This document shows positions 46,674-59,007 of a stretch of 64,000 nucleotides of DNA, piece after piece (within the stretch, counting starts at the first letter, position 1; the number at the start of each line of letters is the position of its first letter). Under the pieces are notes generated by a model. That model saw only the letters and a program-made list of their open reading frames with translations, was not told the origin of the DNA and searched no databases. Both the position numbers and the translations under genes were made by a program. Origin of the DNA: Trifolium pratense (lineage: Eukaryota; Streptophyta; Magnoliopsida; Fabales; Fabaceae); the NCBI RefSeq assembly GCF_020283565.1, contig NC_060059.1:28469838-28533837 (forward strand), given 5' to 3'.

Positions 46674-46881
46674 TATCACATATCAAGAAATGTACAATCA
46701 AACTTCGAATGTATTAAGTTTCTCTTGTTTGATTTTCTTTTTTGTATTTTATTATTATTTGAATAAAAATGTCTGTCTATCATGTATTGTATAACATTTC
46801 TGTTTTTCCTCTTCCTAGTATCCCTTACCTATATATTATCTTGGTTTATTTATTCTATGGAAAGTTTATTGCATTTTCATG

Positions 46882-47053
46882 AGGCATGATATTTAAACAC
46901 AAAATCTCCAGACAAATTTTTCACAACGTATGGACATTAGAGTTTGCACGGAAAACAATAAAATGGATTATATTATTTAAAAATTGAAAAAAGTGTTTGG
47001 ACAGTATATTTGTCTGGTTTGTGTTCATAAACTGTGTCAGCATAACATTTCTC
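46882..47053. mobile_element. Small MITE, 172 bp, TSD CATTTTCATG
   Basis: 10-bp duplications CATTTTCATG (46872-46881 and 47054-47063) flank a segment whose ends are imperfectly inverted (aacacaaaatctccagacaa against rc of ttgtctggtttgtgtt). The empty site is at 62711-62720 behind gene E. The long TSD suggests a Mutator-like origin. Confidence 0.65.
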
Positions 47054-47063
47054 CATTTTCATG

Positions 47064-48830
47064 TATACCACTAACAGAGATAAAAACTTATTAAAAAAAC
47101 AATAAACACTAATTTAGGAAGTTGTATTGTCTCTGACTGAGATTAACAATTAAAAAAAAACAATTAATCAATCTATTAAGTACTACCTCCGTTCCTGATT
47201 ATAAGATCCCATTAAAAAAATTGCGAAGATTAAGAAAGTGAGTTGTGGCATTAAATTTGTTCACAATTGATATTATTTTTATAATTTTATCCTTCAAAAA
47301 AGAGAATGAGTTATTGTTTTTGGTACAATTAAAACGGTAAACTATGTGTGTCTATACTCAGAACACTTGACTTGTATTTATTTATAATGGTGCTACAATA
47401 AATACTTTAAATGCTTACTGAATAAACACTAATTTAGGAAGTTGTATTGTCTAAGGAGATTAACAATCAATCTATTAAGTTATTCAATTAAAGGAATATC
47501 TAAAGATTTTTAATTTTAAATTGAATGAGAACATGTTTTGTAGCTTTGAGCGATTCATTTTTAAAATAGTGAAAAGTTCAACATATGAAGTTCTAGTTGA
47601 TACAAGCATGGTCCATGAAATATAAACTTTTAGCGGGTGTATTGAATTCAGATTTCAAGAGATTTTAAAAGAATTTTTGATGAAAAAAGAACCGGGTGGT
47701 ATTAAATGAAGATTTTTATGAAATATAAATAAATCTTGTGATATTCAATTAAGACAATTAAAATTTTTTTTAGGGCAACAAAATCTGTTGGTATTCAATT
47801 GAGATTTCTCACGACTTATAAAATGTCCGTCGGTATTCAAAAGTAGACAAATTTTGATAGATTCTTGTGAGAAATGGATTTTATAAGACTTTTTTTAGTT
47901 AAAAATATAATTTGATTTTCCGTGTAGTTCTAATCTCTTATGTTTCTGGCTGCACTTGTATCGTAAGCAGCATCATTCAACGACACACACCCGCTCTAAT
48001 TTTATAGTAGCAAACATGTCCTCCTCTAAGATTTCTTAAAATAGATGGGATATCTTCCTTAAACTTAACAACGGTCAAATCATTCTACATCTTGTTCGAC
48101 ACTGTAGTTGCGGACGTACAAAGTCGTGGCTCGCCATTACTCAATCACAAAGGATCTAACGTGCGTCACTGTAGTGGCGGACGAGAGCTATATACATAAT
48201 ACATGCATAAAGCATGTGGGGACTGCATATGCGGAGAGCTATATGTGTCGTACAACACTGGTTGCTCTAGCGGTTAGTTGGTGACTTCCGCCTACTTTCC
48301 TATCTATTTATAAGGTTTTTCATGGAAGTGAATGGAGACAAATGGCTCGTGTTATTGTTAGGTGAGAAAATAGATAGGAGGTATAGGATTTATATCTCTA
48401 TAATAGCTTAGGTTAAATTACTTAGTTTGGTCTATATGGAATTCTCGGAACGATGTAATTTTTGCAAATGGAACTGTTTATGTCGAATCTTTAGTTGCAA
48501 AGGTGAAACTTTCATCTTGAAAGTGGTAATTGACTAAGAATCCTAGTAACTCATGCTCTTTCTATGAGTGAGAGGTGCAATCTATCTTATGCTATGCTGG
48601 AGCCGATAGCAATCGGTGAGTTTTGGTGATGAGTCTCGGTGTCTCTAGTTGGTGGGTGTGGCCTGTTACAAGTCTGTCTACTCCTCTAAGTTTCTCTTCT
48701 CCACTTATCTTAGTTCATGTTTAAACACTTTGTATTATCGTTTTAATGATGAGACCCTTTCAGTGTTGATCGAATAATAAGGATGTTTCTGTCGTTTGGG
48801 ACATTAGACTACCATTATAACAACTACATT
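47064..48830. other. Intergenic sequence between C and D
   Basis: At 47184-47330 there is a degenerate Stowaway-like segment (actacctccgttcctgatta) shared with 62866. At 47630-47890 repeated words such as ggtattcaattgagatt suggest another decayed MITE. From 48420 to 48720 it matches the CNL-upstream sequence at 57990-58250. No gene is seen. Confidence 0.4.
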
Positions 48831-48833
48831 TAT

Positions 48834-48967
48834 AGATAACCACATAATCTCTTGAAAAATATGGCCACATAGATTTATAGATAACCAGATAATCTTTGAA
48901 AAAATATGGCCACATAAAGTAATAGATAACCAGATAATCTTTTGAAAAATATGGCCACAGATTAATA
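48834..48967 (+). repeat. Three tandem 45-bp repeats upstream of CNL D
   Basis: Copies start at 48834, 48879 and 48924 with the consensus agataaccagataatctttt plus gaaaaatatggccacata. Genes B and E have a single copy at the equivalent place (about 30752 and 58888). The array lies about 140 bp upstream of the W-box. Confidence 0.8.
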
Positions 48968-49067
48968 CAAAAAATTAATTTTAACCACACATTGAGCGGG
49001 TCTTATCCTAGTTCGCAACTAAGCTGTTGCTGAACAATACAGTTAAAAATAAACCTTGTGCTAGCCG

Positions 49068-49090
49068 TTGACTCACTATCTATATATTCC
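49068..49090 (+). promoter_or_regulatory. W-box + TATA of CNL gene D
   Basis: TTGACT at 49068-49073, TATA (tatatattcc) at 49081-49090, 127 bp upstream of the ATG. Confidence 0.55.
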
Positions 49091-49207
49091 TCTTAATTGG
49101 CTCTGTAATCAACAACATTCTAAAAAAAAAATCTATTGCATTTCAAATTAACTTGCTCTGTAATCACTTCTACCTCAACAACAACAACATACTCAAAATT
49201 ATTCCAT

Positions 49208-51745
49208 ATGGCAGAATCACTCCTCTTCAGTGTTGCCGAGACATTCATAGGCAAACTTACTTCTCGACTTCTTGAAGAAGCTTCCTTGGCACTAGGTGTG
49301 TATGACGATTTACGACGGATCAAAGACACTTCATCACTTATCAAAGCTGTGTTGTTGGATGCTGAACAAAAGCAATGGCAGAACAATGAGTTGCGTGAAT
49401 GGTTGAGACAAATTAAGTGTGTCTTCTATGATGCTGAAGATGTCATTGATGATTTCGAGTGCGAGGCGTTGAGGTTACAAGTTGTCAACACCTCTGGTAG
49501 CATTAGAAGGAAGGTACGTCATTACTTCTCAAGTTCTAATCCACTAGCATATCGCCTCAAGATGGCACATCAAATCAAAGATATCAATGCGAGATTAACT
49601 AAGGTTGCAGCTGATAGGCATAATTTTGGCCTTCAAAACAATTATAGTGATACTCGTATTGTGCAAAAGCGCGAATTAACTCATTCTCATATAATTGAGT
49701 CAGATGTCATAGGAAGAGAGCATGATAAACAAATAATCATAGACCTCTTGTTGCAAGATGGTGATGATAAAAGTCTATCTGTTATTCCTATCGTGGGAAT
49801 GGGGGGTATGGGAAAGACTACACTTGCAAAATCGGTGTTCAATGATGAACGTTTAGGTGAGGCTTTTCAAAAAAAGATGTGGGTATGTGTCTCTCATGAT
49901 TTTGAACTTAAGCATTTACTTGTTAAAATCCTCAATTCTGCTAGTGATTCTTCTCCTAGTGAAAACATTCAAAACTTTGCTACAGAGCAATTACAAAATC
50001 GCTTAAGAAATACACTTGTCGATCAAAAGTTCTTGCTCGTCCTGGACGACGTATGGAACGAGAATCGGGTCAAATGGGAAGAATTGAAGGATTTAATTCA
50101 AGTATGTGCTAAAGGTAGTAAAGTACTAGTGACTACACGTAGCCACGCAATAGCTGATATGATGAGCACTAACACATCTCACATTTTAGAAGGTCTTTCT
50201 CAAAAGGATTCCTTGTCTGTATTTGTTAAATGGGCTTTCAAAGAAGGAGAAGATAAAAAACATCCAGAATTGATGGAGGTGGGAAAAGATATTGTGCAAA
50301 AATGTGGAGGCCTTCCTTTGGCCATAAGAACATTGGGAAGTTCCCTGTTCTTAAAATTTCACATAGAAGAGTGGAAATCTGTCAAAGATAGTGAGATTTG
50401 GAAATTACCACAAAAAGATGATGGTATTTTGCCAGCTATCAAATTGAGTTATGACCAATTACCTTCTTACTTAAAACGATGTTTTGCATGTTTCTCCCTA
50501 TTTAAAAAGAGCACTGTTTTTAGTCATGTTGAGGTTTCTATATATTGGAAAGCACTTGGTTTTCTTCCAACACCAAAACAAGGTGAAAATTCGAGAGATA
50601 TTGTAAAGCAACTCGTGCATGAGCTACGGTCAAGGTCTTTTGTTCAAAATTTTCTAGATAGCGGTAGTAATATCTGTTTTGAATTGCACGATTTGGTGCA
50701 TGATCTTGCATTATATGTTGCAAGAGATGATTTTCAACTCTTGAACTTTCAAGATGAAAATATAAGAGAGAATGTCCGCCATTTGTCAGTTCTTCAAAAT
50801 GATTTACTTAGCCAAATTTCAATTCCCACTGGGTTGAGAACCATACTTTTTCCAGATGGCGCTAACAGTAAACCTTTCTTGAATAATTGTCTATCAAGGT
50901 GCAAATACTTACGACTTTTGAAAATAAAAAATTCTAGATACAAAAATTTGCCCCGCTCCATTGGTAAGTTGAAACATTTACGATGTCTCGGACTTGTAAG
51001 CAATCAGGAATTGGAGAGGCTTCCTGATTCTGTTTGCAAACTACAAAATTTGCAAACATTGGATCTCCGTGATTGTCAAAAACTACAAAAATTGCCCAAT
51101 GGAATAGGAAATTTGATCAAACTTCAAGAACTATGTATAACCACAAAGCAATTTAACTTCCCAGTAGAGTTAGTCAAATTGTCTTCTCTAGAAATTCTAC
51201 TATTCAATAATTGTGATAATTTGATGTTTTCTTTTGAAGGAATACAATTTCCTAAACTTAAACAGTTATGTTTTGCATCTTGTGGGAATCTGAAGTCACT
51301 GCCATTTCATATCATTTCAAATATAGAGACTTTGATCATTGTGGATTGTAATATGGTGATATTGTCAATGGGTGATAACAACAACCAAATACCCAAGTTA
51401 AAGTTAAAGCTAATTCGTCTTGCGTCTTTGCCTCAAATAGTGACTTTCCCACAATGGCTTCAAGGATGTGCAAACACCCTACATACCTTAATTATTGAAA
51501 ACTGTGAAAATCTTGAGGAGCTTCCTAATTGGTTGTCAACTTTTATTTCTCTCAAGATCCTTTCTATTGAAAACTGTCCAAAATTGATTTCACTCCCCGA
51601 AGATGTGCATCACCTTCCAAACCTTGAAGGTTTGGCAATGAGTGGTTGTCCTGAGTTATATAGAAGATACGAGCCAGAAGTTGGACAAGATTGGTGCAAG
51701 ATATCACATATCAAAGAAGTTGAATTACAAGAAACTGAAGATTAA
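49208..51745 (+). CDS. CC-NBS-LRR (CNL) disease-resistance protein, gene D
   Basis: An 845-residue single-exon CNL. The start is the ATG in ccatATGgcagaatc at 49208, equivalent to its paralogues; the open frame extends to a TTG at 49136, but that extension has no ATG and no homologue. It has AEDVIDDFE, GMGGMGKTTLAKSV, LLVLDDVW, SKVLVTTRS, GLPLAIRTL and ELHDLVHDLALYV (LHD). Distinct features: RSHAIAD in place of RSHKTAD after RNBS-B, FKKSTVFSHVEVSIYWKAL before the LHD, and ELRSRSF for ELWSRSF (a Trp-to-Arg change at a position otherwise conserved in all copies). LRR faces differ from A and B. AATAAA follows at 51867. Coding looks intact. Confidence 0.95.
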   Translation: MAESLLFSVAETFIGKLTSRLLEEASLALGVYDDLRRIKDTSSLIKAVLLDAEQKQWQNNELREWLRQIKCVFYDAEDVIDDFECEALRLQVVNTSGSIRRKVRHYFSSSNPLAYRLKMAHQIKDINARLTKVAADRHNFGLQNNYSDTRIVQKRELTHSHIIESDVIGREHDKQIIIDLLLQDGDDKSLSVIPIVGMGGMGKTTLAKSVFNDERLGEAFQKKMWVCVSHDFELKHLLVKILNSASDSSPSENIQNFATEQLQNRLRNTLVDQKFLLVLDDVWNENRVKWEELKDLIQVCAKGSKVLVTTRSHAIADMMSTNTSHILEGLSQKDSLSVFVKWAFKEGEDKKHPELMEVGKDIVQKCGGLPLAIRTLGSSLFLKFHIEEWKSVKDSEIWKLPQKDDGILPAIKLSYDQLPSYLKRCFACFSLFKKSTVFSHVEVSIYWKALGFLPTPKQGENSRDIVKQLVHELRSRSFVQNFLDSGSNICFELHDLVHDLALYVARDDFQLLNFQDENIRENVRHLSVLQNDLLSQISIPTGLRTILFPDGANSKPFLNNCLSRCKYLRLLKIKNSRYKNLPRSIGKLKHLRCLGLVSNQELERLPDSVCKLQNLQTLDLRDCQKLQKLPNGIGNLIKLQELCITTKQFNFPVELVKLSSLEILLFNNCDNLMFSFEGIQFPKLKQLCFASCGNLKSLPFHIISNIETLIIVDCNMVILSMGDNNNQIPKLKLKLIRLASLPQIVTFPQWLQGCANTLHTLIIENCENLEELPNWLSTFISLKILSIENCPKLISLPEDVHHLPNLEGLAMSGCPELYRRYEPEVGQDWCKISHIKEVELQETED

Positions 51746-52564
51746 AAGGAGTTCCTAGATATGTACAATCAAAATTTGAATGTATTAAGTTTCTCTTGTT
51801 TGATTTTCTTATTTGTATTTTTTTTTTTTTTTGGTACAATTCTTATTTGTATTTTATTATTATTTGAATAAAAATGTCTATATGTATTGTATAACATTTC
51901 CGTTCTTCCTCTTCCTAGCATATATCACATAGATCATTCATGGTCATATGCCTTTTATGGTGGTTTATTTATTCTATGGAATGTTTATTGCATTGTCATA
52001 TATACAATTAACAGATATAAAAACTTATTTTTGTTATGTTTTTCAAGATGTTCTGTTTGATTCATCTTCACAATTTTAAGTGGTAGGAAAATTGACCAGA
52101 AATCAATTGCTAATAATACATGAATTGTAACTCATGTCTTATTCCCCATTTTATTATCATCATCATAATCATTTAATATATTTTATTTTCTACTTATTTG
52201 TGTCTGATTCCTTGTTGTGTGTAAGTGGCAAAACTGGTAGTTACTAACACATGTACAAATACAGGTAATTAGTTTTGACATATCTATGATTATTTTTGCT
52301 GATTTTCACATTTTTTAGATTCAAAAAGGTATATAATATAATTTATAGGGATAAAAAAGTCAAATTTTGTTTTGAAAAATCAATTTATCTCCATAACTCA
52401 TTGAACACAATCAATTCATGCCCATCCCTTATCTAGTTTGTATAAAAATTATAGTTTTTGTAAAGGAATACCAAAACGTTGATGAAAGAATTAGATAAAA
52501 CTCCAAAAGAAGTTACAGATATTGAAAGAAAACCATTGCATTTTAATTTTACAATTCCAACAAA
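51746..52564. other. CNL D 3' flank
   Basis: The 3' UTR has AATAAA at 51867-51872. Downstream sequence matches 6590-6967, then resumes matching at 8150. From about 52495 it holds part of the unrecognised gene-fragment repeat. Confidence 0.5.
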
Positions 52565-52569
52565 TAAAT

Positions 52570-53089
52570 TGTTGTATTTGCCTTGAAATTATTATCAGAA
52601 AAAAACAGGTTGCTGCCTGCGCGAGACGCAGTGCTTGCTTCAGCAGACAGTTTTGACTTTTTTAAGGAGATTTTAGGGTTTCTAAAGCCAACAAAATACT
52701 AGGGTTTATAAGAGAACTTCTCTTGGCAAACACTAGGGTTGGGATTGATCCATCACCTTGGGAAACATTTTCATATTGAATTTCTTGGTCACGGGAAGAA
52801 ATTCGGGCTTAGGGTAGAATGAAGAACAAAGCTAATTCTTGTAACTCTTTGGAGGATTTCATTGTAATCAAGTACTTCATTTGATAGTGAAACAGAGAGT
52901 TGCTCTCTCCCCTAGACTAGGTCATTGTTGGACCGAACTGGATAAATAATTCTATTGTGTTCTTTATTTATCGTCGTTTTATCTTTTCTTGTGATTGTTA
53001 TTGCCGTTCACTTATTTATTTGCTTTAATCATATTTGCTCCACACATCAAGTTCCATTATTGGTGTGATTTTTAATCGAATTCACAACA
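52570..53089. mobile_element. Solo LTR, 520 bp, TSD TAAAT (copy 2)
   Basis: Same element and same TAAAT duplications (52565-52569 and 53090-53094) as 8308-8883. It is shorter by small deletions near 52615-52660. Confidence 0.75.
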
Positions 53090-53094
53090 TAAAT

Positions 53095-54609
53095 CACGAA
53101 AGAAATGAAACAAGGTAGTATTAAAAGAATTCACAACACAAATGATAGCCCCTGTTTTATGAAATACTACTATATGCATAATTTCTTTCCTCTGTAAATT
53201 TAAAATAGACACTAAACGAAAATATAAGATAACATAAGATCTGTTGTGTTATGTTATCTTATATTCCTCAAGATAACATAAGAAAATTTTAACGTAACCA
53301 AGTATTAATTTTGGTTCGATCTTTTACCACCTAATTTTTTTAGTCTTAAAAACAATTTTAAAACTAAAGACAGTACTATTATGGTTTTTTTTTTCTTCTT
53401 TTTTTACTAAAGTATTATTATAGTTTTTTTTTTTTACATAAACAAAATGGTATTCATTCAAATTGACGGATTACATCAAATACAATCACATAATCAACAT
53501 CGCTAAAAACGTAAAGGATGAATCTGCAAACAAAACTCACAGCATCCGAGTTAATAGCATATAATACAACGACAAAATGCCTACAACAAATAATATATAT
53601 GATAGTTAAAGTTAGTCACCGGAGTATCATGCCTCCGAATTTGCAGCGTTGATGTCCAAATCATTGGTTGAAGCTGTAATTGAAATGAACACCGCAACAA
53701 TACGAGATAACATCGCACAAGACGACCAACAACACAACGTCGCACTCAGACAACGAAATCCCAAAAAAAATACAAAAGAAAAAACTTGATCAATATAATG
53801 AATACCACTTATTTATATTAAAAGAAGAAAAAAAATAAATGTAGAGGGATGATTCTAGATAAAAATGATCTCTAATGAACAAAGAAGAAGAATATAAGAG
53901 AAAAGAAAGATTTTTTCTCAATGGAAAACTATTGCCGGCTGGAGTTGGAATTTTACTATTATAGTTATCTTATCGAGTCTCATCGAACACATATATATTC
54001 CGGTCAATGTGATTTGATAAAATAAAGAATCAAAGTCTTGGTATTCACACCTTACATCACGATACTATTATTTATATATATTACACCTAGTTTGTGAAAA
54101 TTAATATCCCAATAATGTTGTTAAAAATAATTGTTTATAGTTTCTTAGGACGTAATCAAAGTTTGTTAATACTAGTATATCATAAGAATATTGTTATATT
54201 TTTTGAAGAGGAAGACTATTGTTATATATAATTTGTAATTTACTGCAATTAGCCATTAACGCCAATATTTTCCAGCTCATACATTGATTAAAATACATGG
54301 TGTATGGTAAGTGTTAACGACACCTCGCTAATTTATAAATGAAGTTGCTTGCATATCATTTTTCTATGTAAAAATCGTCTCTTTTAGTTTCTTAAACAAG
54401 TCTTTAAAACATTTATTAATGTAGATGTAATTTTTTTTGGTACATGATAAAATAAAATGGAAAATTATTGAAAATAAATATAAAATGGAGGACCGGATTT
54501 TGTATCTTGATCATGAGATTCGACTTAACAATTTTGGTATTTTTGTCAATTTAGCTGGGATTTGTGAACTACCGTACTTCTATTTTTTTTTTTTTTTTTG
54601 GTATCTACA
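53095..54609. other. Duplicated intergenic sequence, no gene
   Basis: Counterpart of 8889-10384, with the same poly-T tract and the same candidate LINE or retrocopy tail at about 53440-53760. No gene. It ends at the intact gypsy target ctacagtacttgtatt. Confidence 0.45.
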
Positions 54610-54620
54610 GTACTTGTATT

Positions 54621-54756
54621 GTTTTTTTGTCAAATAGTCTAGTGGCTAGAAAATCCACTTTAAAGATGAATAAGTGAAGTGTCCCGGGTTCAAACCCGGA
54701 CTCCTGCACATAAAGTGCGATGTCTCTACCAACCGAGTTAACCTCACGAGGACACC
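54621..54756 (-). mobile_element. tRNA-derived SINE, copy 2a
   Basis: Counterpart of 23470-23605. GTACTTGTATT duplications at 54610-54620 and 54757-54767 are both intact here because no retrotransposon interrupted them. Confidence 0.7.
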
Positions 54757-54767
54757 GTACTTGTATT

Positions 54768-55058
54768 TTATATGTAAATAAATGTAACTTATAAAATTGA
54801 ACATGTTGGTAGTCCATTCAATTCACACCTCCAAGCTGTTAATAAAAAAAGACTTTTGCTAGCCATTGACGTACCATGTAGTAAATTATTCTTCTAAAAA
54901 AAACTAGGTAGTACGCACGGGAATTAGGTCGTAAGGAGTCTTCAGCGCATTGCGCGTTATGAAGTTGATTTCAACGTAGTTAATTTTATAAACATAAAGA
55001 ATTAGTTGATTTAAATTGTTGTGATATAATTAATTGACACAACGATCAATTAGAAGAA
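54768..55058 (+). other. CNL promoter relic without a gene (copy 2)
   Basis: Counterpart of 23617-23905, with the gctagccattgacgtacc block at about 54859-54876. No coding sequence follows. Confidence 0.45.
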
Positions 55059-55059
55059 C

Positions 55060-55698
55060 TAGCTGTGAGGCTGAGTATATAGCAGCAACACAAGCAGCTT
55101 GTCAAGCAGTTTGGCTTGAATCCTTAATTACTAGAAGAACTGAAGATCAACTATGTGAAGCCTATGAGATTAAATGTTGACAACAAGTCTGCAATCAGCT
55201 TGGCAAAGAACCCCATTGCACATAGAAGGTCAAAGCATATTGAAACCAAGTATCACTTTCTAAGAGACCAAGTCAACAAAGACAAATTGAATGTGATGCA
55301 TTGCATAACAGAAATTCAAATTGTAGACATCATGACCAAACCACTGAAGGCTGATAGATTCAAAGAATTAAGGAAAATGGTAGGCATTACCATGATTGCA
55401 TACAAGACATTGGATTGAGGAGGTGTATTGAGAAATACAATCCAATGATTTGGTGAAAACAATCAACAACTTGTTAGTTACTTGCTTAGCAAGTTAGTTA
55501 TTAGTTTGATTGTTGTAACTACTTTAGTTTGTTAGATTGTTAGTAACTAACTTGAGTTAGTTACTTTAATCATGGTTACTTGTTAACCAAGTATCACACT
55601 ACAATTTGTATCCCTATAAATTGTATTTCTAAGATCAATAATAATCAATCCTCATTGATGAAACTATTCCATCTCTATCAGTCTCTTCCACTCTAACA
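55060..55698 (+). mobile_element. Ty1/copia fragment: RNase H end + 275-bp LTR, copy 2
   Basis: Counterpart of 23906-24548. The RNase H tail is readable (LNVDNKSAISLAKNPIAH to VDIMTKPLKADRF) and the LTR spans 55424-55698. Confidence 0.8.
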
Positions 55699-55932
55699 TC
55701 TTGCATATCATTTTTCTATGTAAAAATCGTCTCTTTTAGTTTCTTAAACAATGTCTTTAAAACATTTATTAATGTAAATGTAATTTTTTTTTGTACATAA
55801 TAAAATGGCAAATTATTGAAAATACATATAAAATGGAGGACTGCATTTTGTATCTTGATCAAGACATTCGACTTTACAATTTTGGTATTTCTGTCAATTT
55901 AGCTGGGATTTGTGAACTACCGTACTTGTATT

Positions 55933-56105
55933 ATTTTTTTTTTGTTTTGTATCTACCGTAATTATATATATATTTTTGTCAAGTAGCCTAGTGGCTAGAA
56001 AATCCACCTTAAAGGTGAATAATTGGAGTGTCCCGGGTTCGAACCCAGACTCCTGCACATAAAGTGCAATGTCCCTATCAACTGAGTTAAGCTCACGAGG
56101 ACATC
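55933..56105 (-). mobile_element. tRNA-derived SINE, copy 2b
   Basis: Counterpart of 24782-24953, with box B GGTTCGAACCC and duplications GTACTTGTATT (55922-55932) and GCACTTGTATT (56106-56116). Confidence 0.7.
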
Positions 56106-56116
56106 GCACTTGTATT

Positions 56117-58296
56117 TTATATGTAAATAAAATGTAACTTTTAAAATTGAACATGTTGGTATTCAATTCACACCTCCAAGTTGTTAATAAAAAAAGACTT
56201 TTGCTAGCCATTGACGTACCATGTAGTAAATTATTCTTCTAAAAAAACTAGGTAGTACGCATGGGAATTAGGTTATAAGGGATCTTCGGCGCATTGCACG
56301 TTAAGAAGTTGGTTTCAACGTAGTTAATTTTATAAACATAAACAATTAGTTGATTTAAATTGTTGTGATATAATTAATTGACACAACAATCAATTTAGTT
56401 AGTTTATTAAAAAGTGTATCAGCGAAACAAAAATTCAAAATATTGTTGCTTTACTGATAAATATGATCATGTTAAAAATAATATTTGTCTGCAATAATAC
56501 TTCGAAGAATAAAGATTAACAAAATAATTTTCAGAAAACAATTTTCCATAATATAAATAACTTTCAAAATAACTTCATGAGACTAAAAATAATGTCTTCG
56601 ACAATGTTGTTGAGTTTGGTAACATAATACAGATAACAATATAGGAAGACAGTACAATCAACGAACAGAAACGCGCCACGCGTCCCTCCGTTCCCCATTC
56701 AACTGTGTTGAATTTGTTCAACACCTCTCTCATCCACATTATTCAACAACCATTTTCAACACTCCTCTTCAATGGTTTACTAGTGTTTAATGCCCATTCA
56801 ACACTCATTTTCAACATCATTGTAAATGGTCTAATGAAGAGGAAACAAACGGCTAATCAACATGTACTTCTAGTTTAGTTAAAAACCTGCTATAAACATG
56901 AAACATGTCAAGATTCTCAGTCAGAAAAAATAAGAAGATTTCTTAGTAGAAGAAAATTTTACAATAAAGTAAGGAAGGTTTTGAAAACAATAAAGAACAT
57001 TTTGTCAAACACATGGTGTGCATTCATAAAACTGAAAAGAACATTTTGTCAAACACATGGTGTGCATTCATAAAACTGAAACAGCATAACATAAAATTAT
57101 CATCTGAAATCAAAACTTTATTCCCAGAAATAATCGGGAACTTTTTTATGAAAAAAGATAAAAAAAAAATTTCCAGAAAAAACTATCATAAATTTGTTCG
57201 GGATAGTTTTCGATTTTTTATGATAGTTTTCGGGAAAAAGATCAAAAACTTTATTCCCCGAAATTATCGGAAACTTTTTTTGAGATAGTTTTCAATTTTT
57301 TTTATTAATTGTTTATAGTTTATTAAGACGTAGTCAAAGTTTCTTATTAATTTCCAGTATATCATAAGAATATTGTTGTTTATGTATAATTTCTAATTTA
57401 CTGCAAGTAGCCACCAATGCCAATATTTTCCAGCTCATACAGTGATTAAAAATACATAGTATGGTAACGACACCTCGCTAATTTATAAATGAAGAAGTCT
57501 TTTTTCTACGTAAAAATCATCTCATTTAGTTTTTAAAATGGGAACACATTGATAGAAATCTCAATCACATTGAGTTTGCTACCCATTTGAGTCCCACAAG
57601 ACTCGATGAAGTAGTCTTTGCAGTTGCGCACAGTGGATATCCCACCAAAATGTGAACACATTTTTAATGACAAAATTATAACATCATGTACAAAGTGTGT
57701 GGGAGAGTATTAAAATAGATGTATAAAGAAATAATGGTATACCGTGTTGTAATTTTGTCAATGAAAATATGTATTTTTTTTAGATAGACAAAATAATAAA
57801 CTATTATAATTTATAAACATACACATCATTTGTTCGTCATTTTTTACATCACTTCTTCGGTTTGGTCTTTTCTTTTTAGGTGGTTGAGTTTTCAATTTGT
57901 GTCTCCCCTAGTATTGGTAGTTTTTTCATGGTTTTTTTGGATGGAAGTAGGTAGAAAGTATAATTTAGGGTGATTGTTAATTTGACATGCTACAGTTTGG
58001 TCAATTTGGAATTCTCGGAACGATCTAATTTTTGTGAAGGAAACTATTTATGTTAAATCTTTGGTTGCAAACGTGGAACTTTCATCTTGGAAGTGGTATT
58101 TGGCTAAGAAAAATGATATCCCATGCTCCTTCTATGAGTGGGAGGTGCAATCTATCTTATGTTGGAGCCGATAGTGGTTGGTGAATTTTGGTGATGAGTC
58201 TTGTTGTCTCTGGTTGGTGGGCAGGCCTTTTCCAAATCTGTCTACTCCCCTAAGTATCTCTTATCCATTTGTCTTGGTTCAAATTTAGATCCTTAA
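56117..58296. other. Duplicated intergenic sequence, no gene
   Basis: Counterpart of 24965-25690, 27680-28192 and 29404-30185 without their insertions. A CNL promoter relic lies at about 56180-56240. No coding signal. Confidence 0.45.
56994..57081 (+). repeat. 44-bp tandem duplication (copy 2 only)
   Basis: agaacattttgtcaaacaca and the 24 bases after it occur twice head to tail. Copy 1 (near 27830) has the unit once, so this arose after the segmental duplication. Confidence 0.85.
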
Positions 58297-58777
58297 GTGG
58301 GACAAGTGGTGAATGGTGCACCACTTGTTATTAGAATTTGAGAGACTTATACTCAACCACAAAAGTTAGCTTGAGAGTTGAGGTTTACACTACATTTATA
58401 AAGAATATATCTATGTCATATCTCTAGCCAATGTGAGACTTCTAACACTTGTCAATAACTCTATAACGAACACGAATTTTACAAATTCCACCGTTGAATT
58501 GAATGTTCAAATCATATAGATCCTCCATACAAATTTTTTTTTTAAAAAAAAAAAATATTATTTGATATGTTATTGGGACCCATTAAGATTAACAGTTTAT
58601 GTTTTTTTTTTAATATCGCTAATCTTGGTTGATCTCAATAACACATCAAATGATTTTCAATTTTTTCAAAAATTTGTATGAATGATTTATATGATATAAA
58701 CTTTAAATCCAACGATTAATTTTTTAAAATTCGTATTTGTTATGATGTTATTTACAAGTGTGCACCACTTGTCCCAC
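58297..58777. mobile_element. Fold-back MITE, copy 2, upstream of CNL E
   Basis: Counterpart of 30186-30662, with GTGGGACAAGTGGTG inverted ends and a long internal inverted repeat. It lies about 230 bp upstream of the gene E W-box. Confidence 0.7.
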
Positions 58778-59007
58778 CGTTTCATGTTAGAAGCCGCCTA
58801 TTTTTTGGTGATGTTTTTGCCGATTTGTGGCATTATACTATCATTGTAAATCAGTCCACTATCTCACAACTACTTTTATTAGTTTATAGATAAACCACAT
58901 AATCTTTTGAAAAACATGGCCATATATTAATACAAAAATTAATTTTAAAAGACTAAGTTGTTGCTGAACAATTAATACTGTTAAAAATAAAAGACTTGTG
59001 CTAGCCG

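Larger units (their letters stand above)
43169..46690 (+). pseudogene. CNL pseudogene C, with two nested MITEs
   Basis: The ATG (43169) starts MAKSLLFSVADSFIGKL. Lesions in order: TAA at codon 35 (43271-43273, TTA to TAA); a 43-nt deletion just before the P-loop (about 43716), compensated by one extra base in an A-run near 43790; deletion and frameshift near 44285-44310; in-frame TAA at 44988-44990; a 907-bp PIF/Harbinger-like MITE in the LRRs (45263-46169); loss of about 150 nt or more near 46256; a 300-bp Stowaway MITE near the C-terminus (46374-46673); and loss of the final codons and normal stop. Remaining pieces show LLVLDDVW, GLPLAIRTL and ELHDLVHDLALYV like its paralogues. Not functional. 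Confidence 0.92.

Noticed and set aside
49136..49207. 24-codon N-terminal extension of gene D
   Set aside because: It starts at a TTG, lies in the 5' UTR and has no homologue in A, B or E. The shared ATG at 49208 is preferred.
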